Positions 1-12,504 of a stretch of 64,000 nt of DNA are shown piece by piece. The position numbers and the translations under genes are program-made. The stretch is from Galaxea fascicularis (Eukaryota; Cnidaria; Anthozoa; Scleractinia; Euphylliidae), in NCBI GenBank assembly GCA_948470475.1, contig OX419337.1, positions 36,159,036-36,223,035 of the forward strand. The letters are read 5' to 3'. The notes under the pieces were generated by a model, which did not search any database, was not told where the DNA came from, and saw only the letters and a list, made by a program, of their open reading frames with translations. Position 1 is the stretch's first letter, and each line of letters opens with the position of its first letter.

Positions 1-125
1 GATCCTCGCAGTTGTGATTGCGATTTATGCTATTGTGTAAAGAAGCCTGAAAAAAATCTGGGACTTCAATGGGGTTTGAACCTACTGTACACTGTATAAC
101 CTTGTGATACTGGTGCAATGCTCTT
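1..125 (-). repeat. Truncated tRNA-derived SINE copy
   Basis: Read on the minus strand this piece has a B-box-like GGTTCAAACC core (plus strand about 83-95) followed by a GAAGTCC...TTTTTTTCAGGCTTC tail. The same tail follows the tRNA-like head of the plus-strand copy at 138-440, so the two belong to one family in opposite orientation. The window edge cuts it. Pol III-type SINE by structure; it is not a functional tRNA. Confidence 0.55.
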
Positions 126-137
126 ACATGTAGTTCT

Positions 138-290
138 TCGTGCAATTGCATAAATTGCGATTACACCCCTGAGGATCATCCTTCATTTGATTTCATTTCT
201 GCAGTTCATACATGATTTATTTCATATACATCACTCACATTCATCTCTTTAACGGGAGCATATAAACCTACAACTGACCAGCTCCCAACA

Positions 291-321
<31 letters not shown>

Positions 322-440
322 ATCGCACCAGCATTGTGAGGTCATGAGTTCAAACCCTGTTTAAGTCCTGAACTTTTTTCAGGCTTCTTTATGCAATTGC
401 ATAAATTGCGATCACAACTGCGAGGATCATACTTCATTTG
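138..440 (+). repeat. tRNA-derived SINE-like repeat unit
   Basis: A tRNA-like head is visible: an A-box-like TAGCTCAGTTGG at 304-315 and a B-box-like GAGTTCAAACCC at 347-358, about 32 bp apart. A CAGGCTTCTTTATGCAATTG-type tail and GCGAGGATCAT follow. The tail also occurs at 138-178 ahead of the head, so the unit looks tandemly arranged or flanked by a second partial copy. The head cannot fold into a full cloverleaf with a proper acceptor stem, so it is called a SINE and not a tRNA gene. Confidence 0.6.
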
Positions 441-999
441 ATTAATTACTGGTGTGAGCTGTGAAGCGCACATCCCTAAAAGGTTTCTCCTTGGGAGGAG
501 ATATAAGTTATGGATCAAATTGCACCCAAGCACTCAATATTTCTGTGAAGCAGGAAGTGAGTCTGGTTTTACATTGCCTAGCTACTTGATAGAAGTTTAC
601 AACAAAAGCCTTTAGAAAAGCATCTAACAAACTGAAACTGTTGCTAACAACGGCTCTTACTACACTTCCTACAGCGCATATTGGGCTGACGCGAATTATG
701 CGTATATTTCGGTTTGGATATATCTGAGCTGTACTGTACACTCAAACAAGATAAAGGAACACATCTAAATCACAGTCATTACAACAGTGCAATTTTCAGA
801 TTCTGGAGGGCTAAGACTTTGAATTCAAGAGTTCTGGCAGAGTCAGGCGTGTAGCCAGGGTAACATAATTGGGAAGGCTCAGCAAAGTTTGTGTTAATAA
901 ATTGTCTGCTCTTGGGCCCATAGCAGGGCTTAAGCGAATCCCCCACCCCTGCTACGGGTTTGAAATTACACAATTATTAACACTAAATGGACAACATAC

Positions 1000-2188
1000 A
1001 TGTCTACGCAGTCTATCGGGATGAGGAAACACAATCCTATGGACACTGTTTGTCGTAGCAGCTAATACACTGAGGTGAGTATGGGTCTCAAAAAAGGACA
1101 CGGCAGGCAGAAGGATACTGTCAGCAAATCGTAGTTCCAGGCTGTTTCCAGAGAGGTCAGTATCCAAGGACTCTTCAGTTAACTGCAGCACATTATCTGT
1201 TATTCTCCTGTGGGATAAATACATTTATTATATGGAGGAGAGTGTTTTACTGGGAACTAAACCTTTCGTAGATTCCATACACCACTTCATCCCGGACCTA
1301 AGTGGCATATTTTCCGTATGTCACCTTTGTGAGTGTCGTATCGTTCAATGACATCACGATTCCCGCCTTTTGCTTTTGTTGAATTTGTTGTCTCCATATA
1401 GTAAAAAGAACATTACATGTTGGCTCGAAGATATGAATTTTATATTCCCGTGGCAAGAACAATATCTCACTCATTCGCTTCGCTCACTCGATATTGCCAC
1501 TCAACATAAAATAATATTATTCATATCTTCTCGCCACCGTGTAATATCCTCTAAGTATGAATATTTTCAGGGTTGCCATCAAGACGTGGGTCACATCTTA
1601 CAATGAGCTTGATACCCATGCTTAGTGAGTAAAATGAAACTGAAAACAAGAGCTTCACGTGTAACATCAAACTTTAAATACTCTGCGATTGCTCTAAATC
1701 TAAATCTAAATCCAAATCATTCCACCACCTGGACAAACCCCCTTGACTTATGGCTATATTGTGTGTGACCTCAAACACCATAAGCCTTTTTGGGAGATCC
1801 TGCCAAGCCTGCTATTAATTGCCAAGTGGAACAGGTACAGACCACAGCACCAGAAACTACATTCCCTACTCCTAGCGATCAGCGTGTGGGTTCTTTAACA
1901 TCCCACAGTGTTAATGAACAAGTGTCATTGGACAAGACCTATGGTTTATCATCCTTGTCTGAGAAGACTGGATCGATATCTTACAAACCAGAATATGAAG
2001 CGATTTCGAGTGACAGAATCCATGTTTCCACACTCCCGATATGCAAATCCTCCTCCCACATGTGGCCTAGTAGACTCTTCATCTTTCACTGTTGTTGTTA
2101 ACGTAGATCCTATCGTAAAGTCAATAATTTTTCCTTGTTTCTGATAGCTGTTTGCTATAACTTCCCGATGGTTCCCGCCGTCCGCCAT
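1000..2188 (-). CDS. NUP160: Nuclear pore protein Nup160, N-terminal exons (partial)
   Basis: Two coding exons join in frame: exon 1 is 2188-1989 (ATG, 66 codons plus two bases) and exon 2 is 1207-1000 (donor GTATGT). The junction needs the donor GTTTGT at 1988, not the nearby GTAAGA, to keep frame. The product begins MADGGNHREV and contains SVTRNRFIFW, then LTEESLD, then NSVHRIVFPHPDR, which match the start of the Nup160 beta-propeller. Nup160 is a structural subunit of the Y-shaped (Nup107-160) scaffold of the nuclear pore. The start codon lies in an AAGATGGCGG context, a YY1-type motif common at TATA-less housekeeping starts. I could not find a convincing exon 3 in 1-999, so the remaining protein of over 1,000 residues is outside the window or starts after a long intron. 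Confidence 0.83.
1428..1542. repeat. Short palindromic MITE in NUP160 intron 1
   Basis: GAAGATATGAAT at the left is mirrored by ATTCATATCTTC at the right, and the centre (CTCACTCATTCGCTTCGCTCACT) is itself imperfectly symmetric. The whole could fold into a hairpin of roughly 110 bp. It lies within the 781-bp intron between NUP160 exons 1 and 2. No coding capacity. Confidence 0.5.
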
Positions 2189-5100
2189 CTTTATTCGTTA
2201 CCAGCCATGTGAGTTCAGCCCAGTCTCCTCCGTCTCCCACTCAAAAACGTCTGGTACATGGTGTTGGGAGGGAGGGGTGGATTGAGTTTATACGCTGGTT
2301 CTGCGTTTCCTGGGGGAGGGGGGAGGGGGAGGGAGAGGAATTTTTGCAGAAACGTGACACCTTCCCTCGACCACGTTCACTCTCATCATCTATCATCATT
2401 CAAGGACATGACCATAGGTGTGTTTGAAAAAGCAAAGCCCGTGGGATGTGAGAAAGAAGAAGTCACATCCCACAAGCTTCACGTATATGTCACCTGAGCG
2501 CGGGTTAGCTTTGTTAAGGGGTAATGCCCGTTATTCCACGTGGTCATAGTGCCCAGTGCGTGGCTTTAGATTACCTAAACACATGAATGCGTTTGACGCA
2601 CCCATGTCTGCACCAGCTGGAATTTGGCAATAAAACGCTGATTCGTGTATTAGCTTATTCTCCCAAAAAAGAGGGGTCTTATTCGACTCCCAACAGCAGA
2701 ACGAACGGAGACAGAACGTGGTTTACGCGCTCCGAATACACAGAAGATGCGTTCTTTTGAGAAAGATCAGCGCACAGCCTACCAAGCCAGTGACGTACAA
2801 CGGAAGTCAGAGTCACCGCATATTCTAAGCGCCTCTCGCTAACCTGAACACGTGACCTCTTGGTAAAAACCTTACTATACGTTTTCCCTTTTTTTCTAAA
2901 CCGTGAACAGGAATAACCAGAGTGGTCACAAGAGAATGCACCCTTAATAAACAGCAGCGCTGGAATGCTCTGCCCGCTATCTTGCATTCGAATAGCCACA
3001 CTTTCCAGCTTAATCTGGGGTTTGTAAGGTCAAGGCCAAGCTACATATTCCACGTGGGTGTGGTTTTGACTGTTTGAAAGGATAAACTGAGAGGTATGTT
3101 CTTTAAACGAGCCACGATCATCAGGCAGGTGATTGTATTTATGATTCAATGTAGTCACATGAGAGCAATTCAGTGATGTCGGAAATAAAAGGCAAATTTA
3201 TTCAAATAAATTTTATACTCCTCTACCTTCCTGACTTCTATCGTTGAGGATGTTTCAGTCAGGGAAATTAAGACCCTTATCACGGCAGTAATAAGGTGTT
3301 GTACAGTGTTTAGGAGACATACAGTTATCCTTCAACTAATTTAATGCGGTTTGAGCTTCAACGGCGAAATTTAAGATATATTCTCCCGACAAAAGAGCTT
3401 GAGACAGTCAAACTTACCGAACAGACTTTCACCTAAAACTGAGCCAGAATAGAAGAGATTTCAGGTGGAATGATCTCTAGGAAATCTAGGAAATCCTGAG
3501 GTGCTACTGATAATGCAGACACGATTTCTGACTCCAGTTCAGGGAAGCTAGCCGTCTAAAGGGGACCGCGAGTTCCCTTGTAAGCAATTCAAAGCGATTT
3601 GCCGCGGTGGTATTTCAATCGCATGTTCGTGCAAATGAAGATTGTCCCGTGTTTTTGACCTACCAATCTGCGAGACACTTGCTAAACGTGTGAAGAGAAC
3701 TGACGACTGTAAGTAGAATAACTGTGATTACAATCATTAATTGTTGTCTGTCATGACACGAATGGTCTCTACATCGATCTTTAAGCTTTTAAGGCTTGGC
3801 TTTTAAAATGTGGCAGGTCAAAATCAAATATTTATGGAAGCCGTTCTCTAATAAGACACCTGGGCGCAAAAAAAAGGATGCCATTTCACAGAAAGCCGGC
3901 CTTTTGGCTTTGAGGAGATACCAACAGGTACAAGTATAGACATCAATCGATCTAGCTACCTGCTTCACTACCTGCTGATATTCGTGCACTCACAAGTCAA
4001 TAAATCGCGTGTCTTTCCAAACGCACTTTTTTTCTTTTCTGGGTGTTCACCTGGAACTGAATAGAATAATATTTATTGTTAAAAGCTACAGCTTAAATAC
4101 GTCTTCTAGAGTTTTATAAAAGTGCGAAGTTGTGTTAACTAAACAAGCAAAAAATTATTGGTCTTCACTCCTTCAATTAGCCTTCCGGCCTTAGACTTTT
4201 TGTTATTTCTTATCAGCTCCATTTTTGTTGCCAACAATTATATTGACAGTGATCCCCTAATTGCCCCCGCCTGGTACCTGCTCTATTCAAAATGCTTCAT
4301 ACTTCTCTTCGCAAAACCCTTTATTGTTGTTTTCTAGCATAACAAATCATTGCACCTATAACTCTCTTCGTTCGCTCCCTGAATTTTAAAATTTGGAGGT
4401 TCATATTTTTCTACTCCGCGCCTCGCGATGTTGCGTTAATTTTGACAAGTGTGATTGCAACTTATGTGATCTATTAAAGGAAAAAACGCAACAAAAGCTA
4501 AAATTAAATATCTCCATGTCTAAAACTGCAAGCTGTTTCTATGTCAGGCACCTTTAGAATATAGGGTCAATATAATAGTACAATCTAAATTGAAATTTTG
4601 CGTTATTTCGGTACATCAATCACGGCCTTTTTTGTTTCTCCTATACGAAGACGTCACGAAAAAAAAAACAATTTCATCCCTTAAGAACGAAACAACGTTC
4701 GTGAAAGAACACTGAAGCTCTATTAATAACAAATCGAAAAACGTATTGGCAAAACAAGGGGTTTTGCACCTACCGCAAAATTAACGGTCTTAATTATGTT
4801 GCATTCAGTGCTTCAGTTGGGCGGTTACTGAACCTTATATTACGCAATTGTCTGGTACCCGTTTAGAAAAATCAAAGGGGCAAATTAAAACTAAATTGCT
4901 AACACGACTTTACGGACCAGTTAACAATATATTAATCATATTACACTGGTATTTAAACCAAAACTTCTTCACGAAAAAGCCGTTTTCCAGTTTTTTCTCT
5001 ACGAACCCAAATGGGACTAAATTCAAATGGGATAGCTTCAGAGCAGAACTGAGAACTGACTGGCCTTTCACCTGCCGGTTCTGTTTACAAAATGTACAAG

Positions 5101-6537
5101 GCGGATTGGCTCTGATATTTTCCGGGTTAATAGCCAACCATTAAAATACTGAAGGTTACTTAAGTAGAAAGACTTATTCGAAGCATATGATAACTATGAA
5201 AAAAGGTTGGTTTTTATATTTGAACCTCTGACGGAAGAAATCCTAGCAAACACAACTATTCAAATGAAAACTTCTCAGCACAACGTTCGTTTCACGCGTT
5301 AAATTTTGTTTTCAACTGACCTTTTGTAATTTTTTTTCACTGGAAATCAGTTTCGCACAATACAAGCAAATATTTTTCAGTTACTTTTTTCATTATTTCT
5401 CAGAAATTGAATGCTTACCATTGTACCCTCCGAAAGACAAAAATAATTATAATAATCCGATTATAAGTCTTGATATAATAATCATTGATTCCTTAGCTTG
5501 TTGTGTCTACATTCCTTCAAACGGGCTAAACTCGTAAAGGATAATCGGTTTTGGTTACCGCAGCAAGCTGAAGATGAATCCCCTTAATCTTTGACACTCA
5601 ATAACTTGCAGAGCCGTACACCCGAAGAAAATGAAGTCGTTTTACCTTGGCGTGGATCGTCAAGGTGTTTCGAAACGCCCTCAAAAGGGAAAATATTCTT
5701 CGGCCAACTGAATATCCAATTTTGCATATTATATTAACGCGACAAAGAGAGTGCTGGCCTCCTAGAAGCCCAGGTGTAAAGTCAGTCTTGGATAGTGAAA
5801 TAAAAGACCACTTAAAAGAAGAAGCCTGGAATGGTATTAATAGTTTTTTTAGTAAAAACACACGTCGAACAGCGCATGAAAAAAAACGACACTCTCCTCT
5901 ATTTATTCAAGCTGTGGTTTAGCCGACGCTGCTGTTCGCGTTAAGTGCATTAACTTTTAATGACATTTTCGCGATTAAAAGAGCATTGAAAAACGAAGCT
6001 TACAAGGCGTTTACAGCTGGTTTACGACTTTAATTTTCTACACGGCCTTTTCGGCAAAGAGAGCTTTGACAATGAAAATGTCTTGACTATAAAACACTTT
6101 TTCATTATTATATTCAGGAGATATTTCTATTGAGGAAAAAAATCCAGAGACGGTAAGATTTAATTGCTTTGCGGAAAAGTGAATTTCAGCTCTAATCGTT
6201 ATTCTATTAAAGATTTTTCAAAAGATAGCCCCACAGTTAGCCCGTCAAAGCAAAAGCCACAAACTCCATTGTTTACCTAAAAAGTGTCTTGATTAGCTCA
6301 AAATAACTGCCATTAGAAACCAGACTCCATGGAGGGAGATTTCCACAACATCATTCGGTGTTAAAACTGGTATAGATAACCATTATTTTTCTCAAAGAAG
6401 AATTCCTCTTTACAGGGGTGTAGGCTATTTGCAAATCAATGTTGGCTGTCTTTTTTTGAAAAAAAACTGAATAAATTACAATACTTATTAGCTGGCGCGC
6501 TTGGACTCGAGGGAATTACATGAATTGACAAGACGCA
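2189..6537. other. Intergenic region between NUP160 and the bHLH gene
   Basis: The two genes are transcribed divergently (NUP160 leftward, bHLH rightward) with about 4.3 kb between them. I see no coding exon I can support. A 106-codon open frame at 2679-2999 (minus) has no recognisable motif. A 98-codon open frame near 4848-5144 also has none. The stretch next to NUP160 (2189-2500) is relatively GC-rich with a GGGGGAGGGGGGAGGGGGAGGG-like G run near 2310-2335 and is the likely NUP160 promoter. The 3-6.5 kb part is AT-rich and could hold bHLH regulatory DNA, but nothing specific is visible. Confidence 0.5.
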
Positions 6538-6547
6538 GTATTTAAAA
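6538..6547 (+). promoter_or_regulatory. TATA-like box of the bHLH gene
   Basis: GTATTTAAAA lies about 100 bp upstream of the bHLH start codon at 6646. This would put transcription start near 6570 and leave a 5' leader of about 75 bases. A second AT-rich element, TTATAAAA at 6630-6637, is too close to the ATG to serve as its promoter. Confidence 0.4.
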
Positions 6548-6645
6548 CCCTGTACAAGGCAGTAAACTGGCTGAGGCAGTTCAGGTGTACACTTTGGATT
6601 CGTTCCGAACGCTTCAGGTGCTTCTTGGCTTATAAAACGGTTAAG

Positions 6646-7440
6646 ATGTTTACTCCCAACACACACCAGCTAAGCTTCGCTCCACGAGTGGACAATAGTA
6701 TGTCCAACAGCTTGCAGCAGCTAAACGAACCGCCATCATTTTTTTCCGATAACATAATGATAGCTCCAAACGGAAGCTGTTTCACAGATGGCACCACATT
6801 TCCCGGTCACCCGGCTAGTGACTCTGACTTCGCCAAAGGTATCTATAACTTGCGCCCAAGAGGATCCGTCGGATCAGCTTTGCCAACAACAGTGCCAGCC
6901 AAGTTCGAGCCAGAAGAATCCCCACAACCATCCAAACCAAAGCGCCAACGCAATTCCCTGAAGAAACGTCTCCTCGTCAACGCGCGGGAGCGCGATCGAA
7001 TGCGCGTTCTGAACAACGGTTTTCAAGCGCTTCGTGACGCTCTACCGTGCTATATTGCAGATGGCCACATGGCCAAGATAACCACGCTTAGACTGGCTAT
7101 AAACTACATCAAGGCGCTGAACGAGGTACTCAACGAAGACACGCCAATTGGCACGCCCGTAGCCCAATGCACGCCGCCGTTGCAGCCACCTCCGTCGACA
7201 ACCGTATCGTGCAATCCAGTAGTGATTCATACGATCACAAACCAGCCAGATCATCAGTTTAAACAGCCTCTTCCACCCATTGATGTAAGTTCAATTAACT
7301 CGTTCACTTGTGAAGTCTACGTTTTAGCCATTTTGATATTCCTAGATCCTCGTTTTCTGCCAAAATCTGGTCAGCAGAACGTCAAAAAAGAAGACAAGTC
7401 AAATAAAAGTGCATCTTGCCGCAGTTTAAAAAGAAGTTAA
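6646..7440 (+). CDS. Group A (atonal-superfamily) bHLH transcription factor
   Basis: A 264-residue protein starting at ATG 6646; the in-frame open stretch extends upstream only to a TTG. Residues about 106-162 form a basic helix-loop-helix: the basic region reads NARERDRMRVLNN with the Glu and Arg residues that contact E-box DNA, helix 1 is GFQALRDALP, and helix 2 is ITTLRLAINYIKAL. There is no zipper or PAS domain. The family binds CANNTG as a heterodimer with E proteins and specifies cell fate, often neural or secretory. The ARERDRM and TLRLAINYI signatures fit the atonal/neurogenin/PTF1 group, but I cannot assign an orthologue. The N-terminus is Ser/Pro-rich and the linker after the domain is Pro/Thr-rich. 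An alternative ending is possible: a consensus donor GTAAGT at 7285 and an acceptor at 7344-7345 would remove 61 bp and change the C-terminal residues. Confidence 0.85.
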   Translation: MFTPNTHQLSFAPRVDNSMSNSLQQLNEPPSFFSDNIMIAPNGSCFTDGTTFPGHPASDSDFAKGIYNLRPRGSVGSALPTTVPAKFEPEESPQPSKPKRQRNSLKKRLLVNARERDRMRVLNNGFQALRDALPCYIADGHMAKITTLRLAINYIKALNEVLNEDTPIGTPVAQCTPPLQPPPSTTVSCNPVVIHTITNQPDHQFKQPLPPIDVSSINSFTCEVYVLAILIFLDPRFLPKSGQQNVKKEDKSNKSASCRSLKRS

Positions 7441-10400
7441 GTTCTTTGGGGTTTTTTTTTTTTTTTTGCAATCATTGAAGTACTGAACATCTTACTATTT
7501 TCGTTTTATCTGTAATGGTGTGTCAGTCTCAAGTTACCTTTATTATTCTAAGCTTTATTATTTAGTGCAACTTGAAAGAGGTTTCGTTGGCTGCCATAAT
7601 TCAAACCGCCTCTTCATTTTACAACATTGAGACTGCAATTCTCTCATTTTAATGAAAGTGCTGGCTTAATTCCCATCTCAAGATCAATCTAATTTTATTC
7701 AGTAAATTTTGTTAAAAAATCAAAAAGGAAATGTCTTTATCTTTTCAAGGAAAACGAGTTAACTTCGTCGTATTTACTCAGTACACTTTGCTTTTCATGC
7801 AGCATTTCCCTCGATCTAAAAGTTCCCCCCTCCAAATTTAATTTCCTTGATTATTCCTCGCAACTGAAAGAGAGATTTAAACCACATCTTTGTCGCAATC
7901 CACTAGAAGAACTTAATTTATAAAGGGCTTATAGTTTTACACATTTTGACGGCGTTTCAAGGAAGAGCTTTTCACAGAAAGCAAGCCAAACAGTGATAAC
8001 GCTACATCAAAGCTCAATTGAAGTTGCTAAATTGCTCAAGGCAATTCATTTTTAGCGCTCCCTAATAATAGCAAGTCTTTTTCTAATAGCACGTGAAAAT
8101 TACGGTTAAAAATACCAAGGTTTTTATGGGTTTCTTCACCTTGATTTTCAGAGCTAACAAATAACGCCGTCTGTTTATTCCACCCCTGTGAAAAACTAAT
8201 TTCGCAAACAACGCCTTTTGTTTAACTGAGCGTAGAGAGTGATTTGATTTTAAACATGCACTGTCCAAACTATCCATTAATATGTTTCTTCCTAGGTTAT
8301 ATCTACAACAGCGAGGATTTGAGGCGGTCAAACTCCATGGATAATCGGCCATCACTGAAACACGAGCACAAGACTAGACTTTATTCTAAATAGCCCTTGC
8401 ATGCACTTAGCGGGGATGGCTTTACAATTCCAAATGCGTAAAACTTCATTAGGTTGTATACCAAACAAGATAGCTATAAACTGAACTGATCCGAACGTTT
8501 TGTATTTGTAGACACAGACACAGGTGCATTGTAGATAAAAACAACCCCATCTATATTTGATAAAAAGCGCAACTTCAAAAGAGCGAAGCCCAGACTGTTC
8601 GCCGCACTGGCATTGCGAAAAACCACGCTATGTATTATTCAAAATTTACGTAACTTTCCTTCGCTTTACAAGCCGACGAATTTCCTCCCTCTAATTTGTT
8701 GAAACAATTTTGCATTACATTTTCAAATGTTTTTTTTTATTCTCGTGCTTTCAGCTGCTGGAAATGTTGAAAAATGACTGATGAAATAAAAATTTTAAAA
8801 ACTACAAAACGTGTTACTAATGTCTTTCAATGCTCTGGAGAAAACCTTTTTCAATAAACAAGAAACGTCCAACCTTTGGGAACATTAATTAATCCTGGAA
8901 TATTAACTCCAAAAATTTAGTTTTAAGTTGATCACATCGTCGCCATCGATCCCTCCTTTCCATGGTTGCATGACTTGAAACCCATAACTGCGTCTATTTG
9001 AGAAAAAAACGAAACAGCTGATTTTGGTAGCCGAGAATATGTGCATTTCTGATAGCCTGTGACATAAAATCCGAGTTAATATCATGGTTTTTTGAGCGAA
9101 ATGTCAACTAAAAGATTCATAGCTCACTGGGGAACTATCGCGTAATTAATTTTGATTTAGGAGGGCTAGGCAACTATGTTCATACAAAAAGAAATTTAAA
9201 CGAGGAAGTTTGGAAAGCCACCATATGCTTGAAAAGTCGGGAAATATAACTTAAATATTCAGCCGAAGAACTGGTGCGAGTGGAGCACTTGTATTAGTTC
9301 ATACAGACATGTTTTTAGCAAAAAGTCACGGTCTTATAAACGTCTTATTCAAACTGAATACTTTGCTTAAAATTTTCCCGTTCCGTCTTTTTGTTAAGTG
9401 CGATTTAAATGCCTAAGCCGAAGCGCACCGAGTGCGTATGAGTCTTCTTCTTTTCCAGCTTTGCAGATGGCTGCCGCTAAAGACGCGATCATTGAAATCA
9501 GGCTTTGCATGTCACTGAACAATATTTTTGCTTCGTACTGTGGATTTGCTTAGACAAGGTGGTTTTATTTGGAAGCTGTGGTGGGATTAAGTCCCCAAAT
9601 GTCAATGCGCGGGAGCGGATTAAATGGAGCTGAGAAGAAACACTTCACCACGGTCTATTGTGAAGTACAATGTAGTCTGGCTACGTTTTGACTGTTTGAA
9701 AATAAAACTATCTTCAAACGTGGTTATTCCGCTTTTAGGCGCTTTCCAAACGTTGTTTACATACATTGGTCAGTGGGAAGGCAATTTTTGTGCGTTATTC
9801 TTACTTCGAAAGGTGAATAAATTTCTGTATTTTTACTGTGTCATTACCAGCTAAATCCATTTCATCCTATAAAAAGCTTGAGCTCCCATATAAACTGTTT
9901 GTAATTTTAAAGGAATATCAAGGAAGGCTTTAGCCGAATTTAATAAAAATAAAACATGTTATAAGGCCATGCAGAGCGCATGGAATTCATACTGAAATAA
10001 AAAAAAGAGTTCTTTCTTTTTGTCTCTGTGATTAAGAAAATTTTACAATACATCATTTGGAACACAGTGGTTGCTATATAATAGAGTTAATTTGTACGGC
10101 GCAGCTTCTCAGATCGGAGCAATGATGAAAAACCATCCCAGCTCTTGTTTGCTAAATCCTATTTAATTTCACGACAGGGACATACCTCTGTTTTATTTCA
10201 TATGGTTCACTCCCGTGTTTTTAAAGTAACGTGTGAAAAATTACCAGCCGTAATTTTCAAAGTCGTTATTTCCAAACACATTGTTAAACACCTTTTGCAA
10301 GATGGATGTAAAGTGTTGCTCTCGAAAAGCATTTTTGGTCATAAAGTGAGTGTAATTTTCCGCTTCTTTCATACGAGAGGCCACGTTGTATTCCCAGCCA

Positions 10401-12504
10401 AATATGCAAACGATGAGGTTCTTGGTTTCCGTTTTTGAAATTTGAGAGACCTTGAGTTAACTTATGCAAACCTCTTCCCTCAAAAAGCTTTTGCAAACCA
10501 CACAAATATTTATAAATGCCTCATTGCAGTCTTATCAATTATCTTGTCATGCAGAAACTTAGGCTGTGGTACGTTTCGATACGGAGACTGACCTGTTTTG
10601 AATCAGGAGGCGATTACGGCCATTGTGTTGTGTGTATGTGTATGATTTTCTATTGAAGATGAACTTTAAGCCGGCTTCTTTTGTGCATAACCAACGCCTC
10701 GCTTCACGGTGAAAGTGCTGCTAAAGATAGCTTTCAGTTTAATGGTACAATAGAGTTTCGATCACACGCTCAAAAAGACAACAGATCTTGCTCAGCATAG
10801 CAAAAAAGGTTCCTATGGAGAAGCACTCGATCGTCAATAGGTTTCATTTGAATACAAAAACTGGACTTTGAAAACTTAGGGATATATTTGTATTACAATA
10901 GTTTGGACCACAAAAGTAAACAGACGAGAACAGCTCTATCTAGGATGCACGTAGGGGTGTTGATATTTCTGATATTATTGACTCGCTCGCCCAATTTGTT
11001 TTCCAGATACCCCAAAATAGCGTGATCTAGCTAGATCAAGATACTATAATATTTTTCTCCATGGCTATGTCTGACTACTTCCAAAGTGCATTCTTTGTGT
11101 TTTTTCTCATGCAAATTAGAGTTAATCTAAGTTCAAATAACACAACGGTATGGTGAAAATGGCCTACGGCTACCACGCAACCAATAAAACGAGCAATTAT
11201 TGAATTAATGCCACAATTCTAAAAACCGCTGAAGACATGAACTGAATACAAACTAAATCACGAAAGCCATTACCGAGTTGTTCTTTTGCAGTATTTCATC
11301 CGACGTGTAGCTGAATGTTTTTAACTAAACCACGGAATAACAAAGTTTTCAAGTGAAAGCTCAGAAAACGACGGTGCTGAGTGTTCGCGATACAAGACAA
11401 AAGGCTACGTGAATAGAACTCGCTTTGTGATTGGTTCTCTAGTAGGCCTGAATTTGGTGATAACAAGAAACTTCGAAAGTAAACAGCTTTATTTTCTGAT
11501 TCTTAGCGTGGGAACCTAGCGTTTTTTTTTTTTTTTTTTTTCTCATGTGGACCTACAATTTTTACAGACGATTTTCTATAAACGCCGCCAAAGTGGCATC
11601 TGGCCATAAATCAACGAGCAAACGTCTTCGCCCGCTTTTACCACGCACGAGCGCAAGTTTCACTGAGTTGTCTTTACCACATTTTGCCGAAAGCTAATAC
11701 TTTCGTTTTCTTCAAGGCAAATCAAAACTAATGTTTTTCTTGGTAAAAAAGTATATAGTTTGGTTGTATCATTTGGCCATGATATTCCACGATATGCACC
11801 CTAGTTCAGAAAGAGGATCATGAATCAGGAGGGAAACAACGAATTATCTTCTGCCTTCTGAGGTTTTTAGGAACTGTTTTTTCTCTTCGCTTTGATTCTG
11901 TTTCCATGCGCCAGCTTAAAGGAGGAGAAAGTACCATAGCAAGTGTAAGCTGGAAACACATTTTGGCTTTTTGTTGAAAGGTCTATCAATTATTGTTGGT
12001 CTTATCCCACATGTTGGGGATCTAATTACACGAATAATGCCAATAAGCAGGAGCAATAAGTCAATCGTCTGTATCTGGAGATAGATTTTCTGTTTTAATT
12101 ACTGCAAAACAAACTACTACGAAGTTTTTAACTGGAAGCATTCTCATAGGTCCAGCACATTAAAGCTTTTTGTATATATCCACTGTTTTAAATATATTTG
12201 CATCATGTAGTTAAATGTCCTTTAAAGATAGGGTTTTCCCGTGACACAAGGTTCAACAATTGTTGATCAACAATAAAAAAAATACAGCACTTCTTCAACA
12301 AAATGTTGAACAGTGTACCACAGCAACATGTTGAACGTAGTTGAACGAAAATACAGACAAGTTGCTACAACATCTTTCAATCCTTTGTTTAGAAACAAAT
12401 GTTGCACGATCTTCGATCTTCAGGATCTTGAACCGTGTGTCACAAACTTTAGTCTGAGTTTACTTAATCATATCATAAATTACCAAAAAAAGGTTTCAGC
12501 GCCT
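7441..12504. other. Intergenic, no gene recognised
   Basis: AT-rich DNA downstream of the bHLH gene with no exon I can support. Open frames are short (97 codons or fewer) and lack motifs. Poly(T) runs occur at 7449-7467 and 11521-11542. The stretch may include bHLH 3' regulatory DNA, given that this class of gene often has large flanking control regions; that is inference only. Confidence 0.45.

Noticed and set aside
301..373. Possible tRNA gene (TAGCTCAGTTGG... GAGTTCAAACC)
   Set aside because: A and B boxes are present but no matching acceptor stem closes the ends, and the same DNA continues into a repeated SINE tail.
779..973. Minus-strand frame as NUP160 exon 3
   Set aside because: A loose resemblance (FAEPSQLCYPG) but no good acceptor, and the phase-0 options hit stops; not supportable.
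1790..2101. 103-codon plus-strand frame
   Set aside because: It is the antisense shadow of NUP160 exon 1.
2679..2999. 106-codon minus-strand frame as a gene
   Set aside because: No domain, no start context, no splice support; probably repeat DNA.
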